Program-made: the position numbers and the translations under genes
Origin: Paenibacillus sp. FSL K6-3182
GTDB lineage: Bacteria; Bacillota; Bacilli; Paenibacillales; Paenibacillaceae
Direction of reading: 5' to 3'
Length of the DNA: 64,000 nucleotides
Assembly: GCF_037976325.1 (NCBI RefSeq)
Contig: NZ_CP150265.1
Location: 5,407,001-5,471,000 of the forward strand
Shown here: positions 52,720-61,210 of the stretch, piece after piece
How positions within the stretch are numbered: position 1 is the first letter of the stretch
Layout of the letters: each line of letters begins with the position of its first letter
Notes under the pieces: model-generated
Seen by the model: only the letters and a program-made list of their open reading frames with translations
What the model was told of the DNA's origin: nothing
Database searches by the model: none

Positions 52720-53160
52720 TTACATACGCTCGTTTCTTTCTGCGCACCATCGAATCACTTTGTGCCATTTAGGTACACGCAAAGCCAGTACAGCAAGCAG
52801 CCTGGATCTCCAATGATTCGAAGCTTGAAAACGGTTGTTACGGCGAACGCCGGACCATCGTCCCAGAATGCTTGTGAACGGTACGGGATCATCCGGCTCA
52901 TAGCATGTATCTCCCTTGAAGATAAATAATTCCTTTGAGCCGTCCTGCTTTACGGCGTACAGCCTGTGTCCGATCAACGCACCTTGGTCCGTAACAAATA
53001 AACATATATCGCCAAGTTTCAATTTTTCCCGTTGCACGGACAAGAAAGTGCTTACGTTTCCTTCCTTGATCAAGGGATACATGCTGATACCCGCAGAGGG
53101 CAGCTCGATCTTTCCGGTTCGCTGGATTACTGCTGACATAACTGGCGTCAAATCATGCAT
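52720..53160 (-). CDS. S24/S26-type peptidase (signal-peptidase-like)
   Basis: A 146-residue serine peptidase-like protein. The nucleophile is Ser26 in SAGISMYPLI, His65 lies in LIGHRLY and an acidic box KGDTCYEPDDPV contains Asp84. The Ser/His layout resembles the archaeal/SipW type rather than the Ser/Lys bacterial type. No membrane helix is evident. The start overlaps the PqqD stop (ATG inside the final codons). In this operon it is the obvious candidate to remove the leader of the small peptide, which is inference. Confidence 0.82.
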   Translation of the reverse strand: MHDLTPVMSAVIQRTGKIELPSAGISMYPLIKEGNVSTFLSVQREKLKLGDICLFVTDQGALIGHRLYAVKQDGSKELFIFKGDTCYEPDDPVPFTSILGRWSGVRRNNRFQASNHWRSRLLAVLALRVPKWHKVIRWCAERNERM

Positions 53161-53431
53161 TTATTAGCAGTCCGGCCTCAATCAGCATCTCAACAAACGC
53201 CTGAACGTCATCGAGGACAACTTCCATCTCAACGCCATATTCGGTATGTACTTTTTCTGCCAGCTCCGCGACAGTTGGAAATTCGGGAAGAATCGACCAA
53301 ATATAACCTCCAAGCTCGTTCACTTTCGTGATGGCGTGGGTGTCGATGTTCAGCAGCAGCCACTCGCCATCCAGCTCAGCCGTCTCGATATTTTCCCGTC
53401 TCAGCAGTGTTTGGTCTGCCAGTATCGTCAT
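53153..53431 (-). CDS. PqqD-like peptide chaperone (RiPP recognition element)
   Basis: 92 residues from ATG 53431, which overlaps the kinase stop in an ATGA arrangement and has GGGGAG upstream. The family features are LLRRENIETAELDGEW at the start, the ITKVNELGGYIW segment, then a helical C-terminus (VLDDVQAFVEMLIEAGLL). PqqD/RRE domains bind the leader of a precursor peptide and present it to enzymes. The leader partner is likely the 54324-54470 product. Confidence 0.88.
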   Translation of the reverse strand: MTILADQTLLRRENIETAELDGEWLLLNIDTHAITKVNELGGYIWSILPEFPTVAELAEKVHTEYGVEMEVVLDDVQAFVEMLIEAGLLINA

Positions 53432-54222
53432 GATATCACTCCCCAAAAGGTATCGTTTTTCTGAAAATATAGCTCATAAGCCGGTACGCCTTCTACCGCC
53501 TGCTTGCAAAGCGCAATCATCTTTGCCGTTTCCAGCTTGTTATGCTCCCAATAAAAAACCTTATCAAGAAGTGAAATCAGCGCGTCGCCTTTGCGGATAC
53601 CTACCCGCCTTACATCCTGCGATTGGATCAGAAAATGAATGCCTGCCAAAGGACTGCTTGGAAGCTCGCATGCTTCTTCCATTTCACTCCGAAATGGGGA
53701 ATCGTGGATTGTAATCGAACCATCCGGCTCAAACAATAGGAGCGTAGCCTCATCGGAAAGAATAGGACGGGGAACGGAAAGATCAGCTACCGTCGACTTG
53801 CCTGCTCCTGATGGCCCGGCGAACATCCAAGCGCGGTCATCCTCCACCACGCATGACGAATGGATGAGCAGCCCTGCGCGCCGATGGATCAGCCAGGCGC
53901 TGTAGAGATTGATTAAGGCGTGCTTGAGTGCAAGGTCATCGTGAACATAAATTTTTGCCTGGCTGTAATCAGGTGTTGTCACCAGCTTATAGTCCGCACG
54001 GATATAGACATATTCGCTGCCGTTCTCTTGAATCTCGACAGGACCGTCGTCGAAAGGTTTCCCGTAAAAGTCATAGACCTCCACGTGAATGTTAGGCGCT
54101 TCAAGATTTCTGCTTGCTTCAAAGGAACGAAAACGCGCGGTCAATTCATCATATAAAAAGGTAGTTTGAATTTGAAAATCGATCGAACTCCTGCCGACCT
54201 GTGTATGCAATGTGTACATCAT
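53428..54222 (-). CDS. HPr-kinase-like protein
   Basis: 264 residues. An N-terminal beta-rich region precedes an HPrK-type P-loop AGPSGAGKST (136-144 core) with His121 just upstream. A PILSDEAT stretch (155-160) follows, as in HPrK and related RiPP kinases. Homologous kinases occur in Paenibacillus lasso-peptide loci (PadeK, which phosphorylates the peptide's C-terminal Ser) and in HPr-rel-A systems. The likely role is phosphorylation of the peptide or a partner. GGGCGG precedes the start. The start may be 54222 or the next ATG. Confidence 0.85.
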   Translation of the reverse strand: MMYTLHTQVGRSSIDFQIQTTFLYDELTARFRSFEASRNLEAPNIHVEVYDFYGKPFDDGPVEIQENGSEYVYIRADYKLVTTPDYSQAKIYVHDDLALKHALINLYSAWLIHRRAGLLIHSSCVVEDDRAWMFAGPSGAGKSTVADLSVPRPILSDEATLLLFEPDGSITIHDSPFRSEMEEACELPSSPLAGIHFLIQSQDVRRVGIRKGDALISLLDKVFYWEHNKLETAKMIALCKQAVEGVPAYELYFQKNDTFWGVIS

Positions 54223-54260
54223 TATGCACCGCCCGTTCTTCAGAAGTTATTCCTGAGAAT

Positions 54261-54299
54261 AAAAAGGGAGCAAACTCGATCGTTAGCTCCGCTTCTCAG
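54261..54299 (-). terminator. Attenuator behind the precursor gene
   Basis: On the minus strand GGAGC, a 14-base loop and GCTCC are followed by CTTTTTATT. An alternative outer pairing CTGAGAA/TTCTCAG encloses it. Placed between precursor and kinase, it would give much more precursor than enzyme mRNA. Confidence 0.65.
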
Positions 54300-54323
54300 A
54301 TAAAATCTATCATTGCTTTCTAG

Positions 54324-54470
54324 TTAACCTCCGATAAAATGCCTGCAAAACATAGGTTTAAAATTACGTTTTTGGCACCATTCGTAGCCACCGACTTTAT
54401 CGCTTGGTCTTGCTGTTCCAAATTCGACAGTATGCTGCGTAAGTACTTTAGGAGCTTCATATTTTTTCAT
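54324..54470 (-). CDS. Precursor-like small peptide (48 residues) of the RiPP-like operon
   Basis: ATG 54470 has AAGGAGGTGA about 6 bases upstream, the best ribosome site in the operon. The product begins MKKYEAPKVL; the Y4-x-x-P7 pattern resembles the leader motif read by PqqD-type RREs in lasso systems. A Gly27-Gly28 pair follows, then a cationic aromatic stretch with Trp31, Cys32, Cys42, His44 and a C-terminal Gly-Gly (FIGG). It has no signal peptide. It has its own promoter and attenuator and sits between nucleotidyltransferase and kinase genes. A disulphide Cys32-Cys42 is possible. Core boundaries are not known. Confidence 0.75.
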   Translation of the reverse strand: MKKYEAPKVLTQHTVEFGTARPSDKVGGYEWCQKRNFKPMFCRHFIGG

Positions 54471-54503
54471 TTCGTTCACCTCCTTTCAAGGAATTTATGT
54501 CAT

Positions 54504-54533
54504 ATTATAGTTATAGTCAATGATATTTATGAA
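54504..54533 (-). promoter_or_regulatory. Promoter of the precursor-like gene
   Basis: On the minus strand TTCATA (54533-54528), 18 bases, TATAAT (54509-54504). The predicted leader is short (about 27 bases). The surrounding DNA is very AT-rich, unlike the flanking genes. Confidence 0.6.
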
Positions 54534-54606
54534 ATTTAGTAAAATAATACTACGATAAAATGTATTAATACCTGCTTTTTGTATATCTAAAACGAGAATA
54601 TTTGAT

Positions 54607-55764
54607 TTAATTCTTCTTTTGTTTGGCACGAATGGTTCGAATCCAAAATTGTAGTCTTCTCTTATAGATTTTGGCATAGATTTTGCTCATCGGCGCATTC
54701 GAATCCGGGACATCTGATCTATTGGCATACTTTAATAGGTCTAAGGCATAATCTCTTGGCGGCAGCAGTAAATAACGCAGATGCGCCCACTGTTGTTTAA
54801 CCGAATCGTAGGCGACGAAGGCAGAAAACAGATGGAAGCCATAAAATCGCCAGTTTCTGATCCCGAATTGGGCATTTCGCATCAGTTCGATATTCCAAAG
54901 CGGCCAGCGTCTCCGTACGTTTAGCGGCTTGGTTTCATGCAGCTCGGGAAACAAGTCATAGACAATTGTCAGCGCAATTAGTACTTTGGCATAGTTCCCA
55001 TCGCTCTTTGCCTGTGCAAAGAGCTGGCCGTAGTCTATTTCTGCGCTGCAGCATCTCAGGACGTGCAAAATATCGATAACGTACTTCAGTGATAACATAT
55101 TATGGTTATAGCCATGAAGGCATAGGTAGTAAAAGGTGTCCTTGGCCGAAAGCTCCTTCACCAACTGATAGGGAGAAATCGGTTCTGCATCCATCCAAAA
55201 GCTGCTCATATCCGTATCCGAGACATGTTCGCGCAAAATATTCCAATGCAGCTCCACCCCGAGCAGCGGGAAATCCTCATTCGCATAAAATTTATTCAAC
55301 AGCGTATGGAAATGATCCGCATCGTCTTCTATATACCGGATAAACTCATGGCGCTCCAATAGGGCAACCGCCTTATCCAAATCTTCTGGACGTACAAGCA
55401 GATCGATATCGGATGTTCCCCTGCCCGAAAAATGTCCAAAAAAACGTTCAGACAGCCGAATGCCTTTCAGCACGATCACTTGAATTCCTGAACGCTCAAA
55501 CGCATCAAGAAGCTTGTACATCTCGGAGCGGATCAGCATGTTTTGAAACAAAACAGCATCCACGCCCGATTTAAGCCTGCTTCGGTGCTCGGAAGGCACG
55601 GCTTCCAATAAGCCGCTGCTCTTCAATAAATAATAAACTTGGGGAGCGACTTGGAAAATATCGATATCGTCAATTGCTGCTTTAGCCGTCTCCTCGGAAT
55701 CAAATAACGGATGTTGGTTTTGGTAGATCCGGCTTATAAGCGTTACCGCTTTCGAGTGTTTCAT
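54607..55764 (-). CDS. Nucleotidyltransferase-fold protein of the RiPP-like operon
   Basis: 385 residues. LKGIRLSERFFG and RGTSDIDLLV (Asp119, Asp121) are the nucleotidyltransferase signature. A long helical region follows, with HWNILREH and DTFYYLCLHGYNHNML. It looks like the NTP_transf_5 type found beside PqqD and HPr-kinase-like genes in RiPP loci. GAAAGGAG precedes the ATG. The C-terminus is very basic (KIYKRRLQFWIRTIRAKQKK). It is the first gene of the group and is separated from the precursor by 136 AT-rich bases. Confidence 0.85.
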   Translation of the reverse strand: MKHSKAVTLISRIYQNQHPLFDSEETAKAAIDDIDIFQVAPQVYYLLKSSGLLEAVPSEHRSRLKSGVDAVLFQNMLIRSEMYKLLDAFERSGIQVIVLKGIRLSERFFGHFSGRGTSDIDLLVRPEDLDKAVALLERHEFIRYIEDDADHFHTLLNKFYANEDFPLLGVELHWNILREHVSDTDMSSFWMDAEPISPYQLVKELSAKDTFYYLCLHGYNHNMLSLKYVIDILHVLRCCSAEIDYGQLFAQAKSDGNYAKVLIALTIVYDLFPELHETKPLNVRRRWPLWNIELMRNAQFGIRNWRFYGFHLFSAFVAYDSVKQQWAHLRYLLLPPRDYALDLLKYANRSDVPDSNAPMSKIYAKIYKRRLQFWIRTIRAKQKKN

Positions 55765-56220
55765 GAGCCGCTCCTTTCACTTTCGTTAATAAACTAGTTT
55801 CGGATTTATAATGTCGTTTGTGGGGGTATGCGTACGAAGCCAATTGAGAAAATTTTCTAATCTTCGAAGATAAATCGGTTATCCGGTGCTAAGATAAAGC
55901 GCCTGTCTTCAGCGTGCAGTAATAGCATTTCACCACCTATAAAACGAAAAGACCCACCAAAAAAAGGCAATTAGCCTTTCTAGACAGTCTTCTAATTCCG
56001 ATCACCTGTTTAAAGGGAAGAAATATTATTTTAGTCATGAAACAATATCTTTTTCATCCGTAGTCTTAGAAGGCAAAATTTCAATTCAGGTAATTAAATA
56101 GCAAACACTTCCCCTCATACGTTCCTCAATATTCAGTGATGTTTCTATAGAGAAAGCCCACTCCCACTAATAGGTAACTGCATATGATGGGTTTGAGCCT
56201 AATTTTAAGGAGTGAATCTT
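55765..56220. other. Gene-free divergent intergenic region
   Basis: 456 bases between the nucleotidyltransferase gene (minus) and the ferritin-like gene (plus). It holds a hairpin at 55959-55979 and presumably both promoters. No reading frame of substance was found. Confidence 0.6.
55959..55979 (-). terminator. Small terminator-like hairpin upstream of the nucleotidyltransferase gene
   Basis: On the minus strand AAAGGC, a 5-base loop and GCCTTT are followed by TTTT. No minus-strand gene lies behind it, so it may be a leader attenuator or a relic. Confidence 0.5.
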
Positions 56221-56814
56221 TTGAATAGAATAAGTAATAGATTAGCATGGCAATATCATTTGAAACTGGCTTCAACTTACAAAATGCTTGCTGATAAATA
56301 TGAATATATGGACCATCCATTGCATCTCTACTATGGCGGCGAATACCGCAAACACTTAAACGAAGTTGAAAAACATTTTCTTGCGTTAAATCAGACACAA
56401 AATCCTTCTGAAGATATGATGTTTATTGGTATTGAAGAATTATCAAAAACTTTAAATGGAGAATATTCTGCCATTTACTGCTATGAACAACTAGCAAATC
56501 AAGCTCCAACCGCTGATATTAAAAATAAAATACTCGAAATAAGAAATGATGAAATTAGACATTTTAACATGTTTTCGCAAATATACACATGGTTAACTGG
56601 AAAACAACCAATTCCAGAAAGAACAGAAGAATGCAAAACAGATTTTCAAAAAGGAGTATCCGTAGCATTTAATGCTGAGCAAGAAACTGTTGATTTTTAT
56701 CATGAGATAGCAAGAAAAACTGATAATCCTGTTATTAAAGATTTGTTTACACAAGCTGCAGCAGATGAACAAAATCATGCAGTTTGGTTTTTGTATTTTA
56801 TGAATCACCACTAA
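56221..56814 (+). CDS. Ferritin-like / rubrerythrin-fold protein
   Basis: 197 residues from TTG 56221, with AAGGAG 8 bases upstream; GTG 56212 is too close to that site. Two helix pairs carry di-metal ligands: EELSKTLNGEYSAIYCYEQL, EIRNDEIRHFNMF, then NAEQETVDFYHEIA and ADEQNHAVWFLYF. The E-x-x-H and Glu pattern fits a di-iron or di-manganese ferritin-like protein. It may protect against peroxide or bind metal; the substrate is unknown. The gene is AT-richer than the sugar loci. A terminator follows. Confidence 0.85.
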   Translation: MNRISNRLAWQYHLKLASTYKMLADKYEYMDHPLHLYYGGEYRKHLNEVEKHFLALNQTQNPSEDMMFIGIEELSKTLNGEYSAIYCYEQLANQAPTADIKNKILEIRNDEIRHFNMFSQIYTWLTGKQPIPERTEECKTDFQKGVSVAFNAEQETVDFYHEIARKTDNPVIKDLFTQAAADEQNHAVWFLYFMNHH

Positions 56815-56825
56815 TTAATTTAGCA

Positions 56826-56856
56826 GAAGCCGTTTCCTATTTCGGCTTTTCTTTTT
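56826..56856 (+). terminator. Rho-independent terminator
   Basis: AAGCCG and CGGCTT stem with 10-base loop, followed by TTCTTTTT, directly behind the ferritin-like gene. Confidence 0.85.
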
Positions 56857-57000
56857 ACATGGTTTGGTATCTAACATACAATCCCATATTCCACTTGCTA
56901 CTTGTCAAGTTTCTCCGTAATTACGCTGATACTTGAATCAAAGTAGTAACTCCTTACCTCTTAAGGCAATAAATTAACTTTTGATCTACGCAGGGAGAGA

Positions 57001-57282
57001 ATGACTATGAACAACAATAAAAGCGAATTAAATGGAACATCTGATACAACAGATATTCAGGTTGCTAAACTTGCATTTATTGGAGCATCCATCACTACAA
57101 TAGGAGATAGTATAACAGCAATCGCTGCTGGTCTTGCCCTAGAAGCATTAGTGAAATCCAGTAACAAGAGTTCTCAAAGCCAAAATAAACATTTAAAACA
57201 GTTAGAAACATCGCAAAAACAGTTAGACCATTTATTAACTGAATTAAAACAATTCAAAAAAACATTAAGTAATGCTTTTTAA
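57001..57282 (+). CDS. Small hydrophobic-centre protein (93 residues)
   Basis: The start is ATG 57001 or, with better spacing to AGGGAG, ATG 57007. A polar N-terminus is followed by one long hydrophobic helix (about 25-50; ASITTIGDSITAIAAGLALE) and a Gln/Lys/Ser-rich coiled-coil tail (QNKHLKQLETSQKQLDHLL). It is likely a single-pass membrane or membrane-associated protein. No family name is known to me. It is monocistronic. Confidence 0.65.
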   Translation: MTMNNNKSELNGTSDTTDIQVAKLAFIGASITTIGDSITAIAAGLALEALVKSSNKSSQSQNKHLKQLETSQKQLDHLLTELKQFKKTLSNAF

Positions 57283-57489
57283 TTTCATTTTTCACACTTC
57301 TTATAATTAAAATAGTTCAATTTGTTTCTCATGGAATGACTGTTGCAGCAAAAAGAAGCCAATTCTTAATGATCTCATTGAATATTTTTTTGTTTAATAG
57401 CACCTAAAAAAGTAAACAATTTGAGATTCTTTATACAAAAACCAGCTAATGGTATGTCAAGCTAACCTTTTTGAGTGGTTTAAAATTTG

Positions 57490-58370
57490 TTATACTAAAA
57501 AATAGATACAACAAATAAACCTCCATATACATGGAAGTTTATAATCAAGCCCTGCATATGCCACTAATTGTTTAGCGTATCTAAATTGAGAGGCATCACC
57601 AATTTCTGCAATAATTGAAGCAGCTATCTTCATCCCTACACCAGGTATAGTCTCCAATAACTGTACTTCCTCAATCATTTCAGACAACTCCAATATGGTT
57701 TTCTCAAGTTTGGTTAGTTGCAATTGAAATTCAGGAACAACAACGAGCAGGCTGCGCAGAGCTGTTTCTAATCCGAAAGGGACATGTGTAACTGGATTCT
57801 GGATCAAAGCTGTCTTTAAGTGATCCACTTTACGTTTCATCAAAGCTTCTGAACGAGAGGCCCTTGTTGCCTCCTTTACAGCTTGAATCCATCCTTCTTC
57901 ATCCCTACTTTGGATACCTTTTTGCGACAAATACATGTCGAGCAGGTTAAGAGAGGTTTTAGAAAACAAATCTTTAAACAATCCCTCGTATCCTGGAAAT
58001 ACTTGATCCAACAACGACCGCGTAGTGCAAGTCTCCTAAGTGCCAAGCATCTGAAGCATCTGTTTTGACCTTACGCAGACTTGTTCTTCGCGCTCTTTGA
58101 GCCTGCAAAGGATTAACAAGTATTTATGTCATACCCTTCGCTTTGTATTCGCTGAGCAAGAGTACGATGGTAGTGTGCGGTTGGTTCTAAAATGACAACT
58201 GGCTTCATCTTAGTCATCTTATCTAATTCGATTAAAACTTGAAGTAGTCGTTCTATACCATTCGGTGTATGCCAGATCACTTGGTCTCAACCATAGGGCA
58301 CATTAGGTTTAATGAATGCTTGTATGACTGATTTTCCTTTTGCTACATCAATGCCAACAACAGGTCTCAT
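57490..58370 (-). pseudogene. IS110-family transposase, decayed
   Basis: ATG 58370 begins RPVVGIDVAKGKSVIQAF, the DEDD-type N-terminus. In-frame stops (after PNVPYG, and after YDINTC) and at least two frameshifts follow (NPLQAQRARR and KTDASDAWHLGDL are in another frame). A 174-residue piece then has the helix-hairpin-helix LLETIPGVGMKIAASIIAEIG and QLVAYAGLD. The similarity ends at AGLD near 57550, so the C-terminal catalytic part is lost. It cannot be active. Confidence 0.88.
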
Positions 58371-58724
58371 TTATTTTCTCCAATTATTTCTTCACCGGCA
58401 ACCCCACAATGGTTCCAACTCCACAGCTTAGCTTGTGATACGAGGTCAAATGCCTCAACCAGCTCAAACATTGTAGTAGGGAGTAGTGGGAGAACTGTTT
58501 TTAGTACAGAGTTATTCCCCAGGGGCTGTCACGTTCTCCCGACTACTTCCATCATAAAACGACCATAAAAAAAGGTTAATTGCGCCAAAAGATTGAATGG
58601 ATCGAATAATTTTTTATGACTCTGTCGGTAATCACTCCAAGCAAATAAACATTCATCTACATCATCGTTTTGTGCAATTGTTTAGACAATGAACGCAGCG
58701 ATGAGCTTATAAAATATAAAATAA
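58371..58724. other. Flank of the IS110 relic
   Basis: 354 bases without a gene. The first 200 resemble the non-coding leader usual upstream of IS110 transposases; the rest is AT-rich. No inverted repeats or clear terminator for the ribokinase operon were found. Confidence 0.5.
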
Positions 58725-59654
58725 TTACTTATGAGAATTTGCAGCTCTTAAGAATTCCTCGATTTCCAATTTATTTGGAATACTAGCTAGAGCACCCTTT
58801 CTTGTAACCTTAATTGCCGCAGCAGCAGAAGCAACTCGCAGAGTCTCTTCCGAAATGTCCTTCGAACCAGTCGTTGCAGCTAATACTCCTATGAAGGTAT
58901 CCCCAGCTGCTGTCGTATCAACGGCTCGTACGTCGAAGGCTGGGACATGCGTAACCGTATCATTACTATCCGTAAACAATGAGCCTTTATTTCCTAATGT
59001 CAGTACGACTTTACCAACTCCTTTATCTCTTAATTTTGCAGATGCTTGAATGGCTTGAATATTATTAGATACGGCAATTCCAGTTAAGGATTCGGCTTCA
59101 GATTCATTCAGAATTAACACATCAATGAAATGAAATATATCCAGCGGTATTTGTACTGCCGGGGCGGGATTAAAATAAACACTGACTCCCCGTTTATGGG
59201 ACTCTTCCATCACATATCTCGTAGTTTCCCAATTAATTTCGTTTTGAAGCATCACAATATCGGCAGAATCAAACAACTCTAGAGAATCTTTTATATCATT
59301 TACCGTTAACAACCCATTAGCTCCCTCAGTAAGAATAATATGATTTTCTCCTGATGCATCTACTGTAATTGAAGCTAACCCCGAGTTCCCATCTTTATTA
59401 AACACAAAATCGGACTGGACTCCAATCCCACGGATTGCAGACAATAACTGCGAAGCGAATGGGTCATTTCCAACAGCTCCAATGAATATAACCTGAGCGC
59501 CAGCTAGTGCTGCTGCTGCTGCCTGATTTGCTCCTTTTCCTCCAGGATTATAATCCGTTTTCAAGCTCTTAATCGTTTCACCAGGAAGAGGATGTTTCAA
59601 CACATGATTTACTACATCCATATTAATACTGCCTATTACAAGTATGTTTGCCAC
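58725..59654 (-). CDS. Ribokinase-family sugar kinase
   Basis: 309 residues from GTG 59654 (GAGGTG 7 bases upstream). The PfkB fold is clear: ILVIGSINMDVV at the start, NPGGKGANQAAAAA (substrate lid region), LNESEAESLTG and the ATP/anion-hole motif DTTAAGDTFIGV with the catalytic Asp. It likely phosphorylates ribose or a related pentose to the 5-phosphate. It is encoded 39 bases after the ADP-ribosylglycohydrolase gene and at the end of a sugar importer operon, which supports a ribosyl substrate. Confidence 0.9.
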   Translation of the reverse strand: MANILVIGSINMDVVNHVLKHPLPGETIKSLKTDYNPGGKGANQAAAAALAGAQVIFIGAVGNDPFASQLLSAIRGIGVQSDFVFNKDGNSGLASITVDASGENHIILTEGANGLLTVNDIKDSLELFDSADIVMLQNEINWETTRYVMEESHKRGVSVYFNPAPAVQIPLDIFHFIDVLILNESEAESLTGIAVSNNIQAIQASAKLRDKGVGKVVLTLGNKGSLFTDSNDTVTHVPAFDVRAVDTTAAGDTFIGVLAATTGSKDISEETLRVASAAAAIKVTRKGALASIPNKLEIEEFLRAANSHK

Positions 59655-59693
59655 AAGGACACACCTCAAATCATTTTAGGATTCTTTCAGCAG

Positions 59694-61097
59694 CTACAAC
59701 CTATTCATATCCGTGTTTTCGTACACATAAAGCTCACTTGGTTGAATCCGATGTTGGCCGGTATGCAGCAGCTCTGGCAAACGCCCCATCCGTTCAGTCA
59801 AACGGGAAAGCTTTTGCTCATGAAAATAAGATAACCCCGTATGAATCCGATCCTCAAAAGGCTCAAGCCATCTTGTTTCTAAGCTATTAGAACCAAAATA
59901 AACGCCTAGCAAAGACCCAGCTGTTGCCCCAAAGCTGTCCGTATCGTTGCCTTGCATCACCTGCTTGCATATCCCATCGCCGACATTTTCTGCGAATCGA
60001 AACGTATTAATTAAGGTCCCTATTTCCTGATAAACCTGACAGTGGGAATAATTCGCATACTTATGGTTAATACGCTCATAGGCTTCCAGCCAGTTATCTG
60101 CATTTGCAACCATCTGCTGGCAATCCTGAGCAGCCTCATAGAATCGGCTCCTTCTAGGTACGAATTGCAGTGCAGTACTAATAATTTCAATCGGATCGCG
60201 AAGCACATGTGCGACAGCAATCGCAGCAGCAATGAACATGGTAGCGTAGATACCGGTACGGCGGTGTGTAAAGCTTGCATCCCGCCATGCCAGCTCGGCA
60301 GCAAGAGCTGGTTGACCGGGGCAGGCATAGCCGTAAGCATCTGCACGAATCGCTGCTCCGCATAGTTCCGTGTCCTGTACCAAGAAGTCAGGCCAAGCTT
60401 CTATTTCAGCATGATTGAATATTTCCCTATCATGCTCCAAATAGCTAAACCCAGATCGTAGTAAGATGGCTCTCTCTGGACCCCAAGTTGTACTTATCGG
60501 AAGATGATTTATCCATAAATCTCTTATATTTCTTTTTGTAAAGCCTTCGCCGAATTGCTCTAGCACCATCATTCCCATTATTGTGTAATTGATATCGTCA
60601 TCAGGTGCTACATAACGAATTTTTCCCCGAGCTGTCTCATACCAAGACCAATGACGACGACCCAACGCATCTAGCATCTCATCAGAAATATAATCGTTCA
60701 GCGGCCATTCCCCTACCGATGCAAGCGCTTGATGCAATTCCGAAAGGCTGGGGTTTACCTCAATAGGCTTGCCCAGCATCGAGCCGCATACGGAAGCTAG
60801 AAATCCCGCCTCTACTCGCTTAGCACTGTCCTTAAAATTCAGGATTCCGACCTGACCGAGAGGCCTTGTCGGATCACATTCCTGCCATATCTCCTCTAAA
60901 TCGTTTGGCTCATAGTAAGTCCAATTCTCCCTCATTGGAATGGCAGCCAAACTATGGGCGAAGTCCAGATAGGCGTCATAGCTTTCGGGAAGCTGTACCA
61001 GCTTGGCTAAATAACCCGAGGTTTGATAACCTTGCTCAAATTTATTGCGTAGAATTCCTTCCAATTGACGTTTAAGAAATGTGAGTGATGGCAACAT
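59694..61097 (-). CDS. ADP-ribosylglycohydrolase-family protein
   Basis: 467 residues from ATG 61097 with AAGGAG 9 bases upstream; 17 more open codons lack a site. Family motifs: GSMLGKPIEV, APDDDINYTIMG (first metal-binding Asp cluster) and GNDTDSFGATAGSLLG (second cluster). An N-terminal region of about 85 residues is extra. No signal peptide is seen, so it is cytosolic. It hydrolyses N- or O-glycosidic bonds to ribose in this family; next to ribokinase and importer genes it probably releases ribose from an imported ribosyl compound. Confidence 0.9.
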   Translation of the reverse strand: MLPSLTFLKRQLEGILRNKFEQGYQTSGYLAKLVQLPESYDAYLDFAHSLAAIPMRENWTYYEPNDLEEIWQECDPTRPLGQVGILNFKDSAKRVEAGFLASVCGSMLGKPIEVNPSLSELHQALASVGEWPLNDYISDEMLDALGRRHWSWYETARGKIRYVAPDDDINYTIMGMMVLEQFGEGFTKRNIRDLWINHLPISTTWGPERAILLRSGFSYLEHDREIFNHAEIEAWPDFLVQDTELCGAAIRADAYGYACPGQPALAAELAWRDASFTHRRTGIYATMFIAAAIAVAHVLRDPIEIISTALQFVPRRSRFYEAAQDCQQMVANADNWLEAYERINHKYANYSHCQVYQEIGTLINTFRFAENVGDGICKQVMQGNDTDSFGATAGSLLGVYFGSNSLETRWLEPFEDRIHTGLSYFHEQKLSRLTERMGRLPELLHTGQHRIQPSELYVYENTDMNRL

Positions 61098-61210
61098 AAT
61101 TTGTATCTCCTTTGTCCGATTATTGATCTGCATGACATATATTCTCAAATGCGAAGTGCCCTAAGTATGAAAACGATAGTAGATGGAAAAGCAGCTTACA
61201 AGACTATTGG

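Noticed and set aside
50448..54470. Double-glycine bacteriocin with peptidase-containing exporter
   Set aside because: The exporter has a zinc ribbon instead of a C39 peptidase, and the leader lacks the hydrophobic/acidic pattern before Gly-Gly.
54339..54539. Plus-strand frame of 66 codons opposite the precursor-like gene
   Set aside because: No ribosome site; the minus-strand 48-codon gene has a perfect site, promoter and attenuator.
49949..55764. Classical lasso-peptide cluster
   Set aside because: No asparagine-synthetase-like cyclase and no B2-type protease are present, and the peptide lacks an acidic residue at core position 7-9 for any convincing core start.
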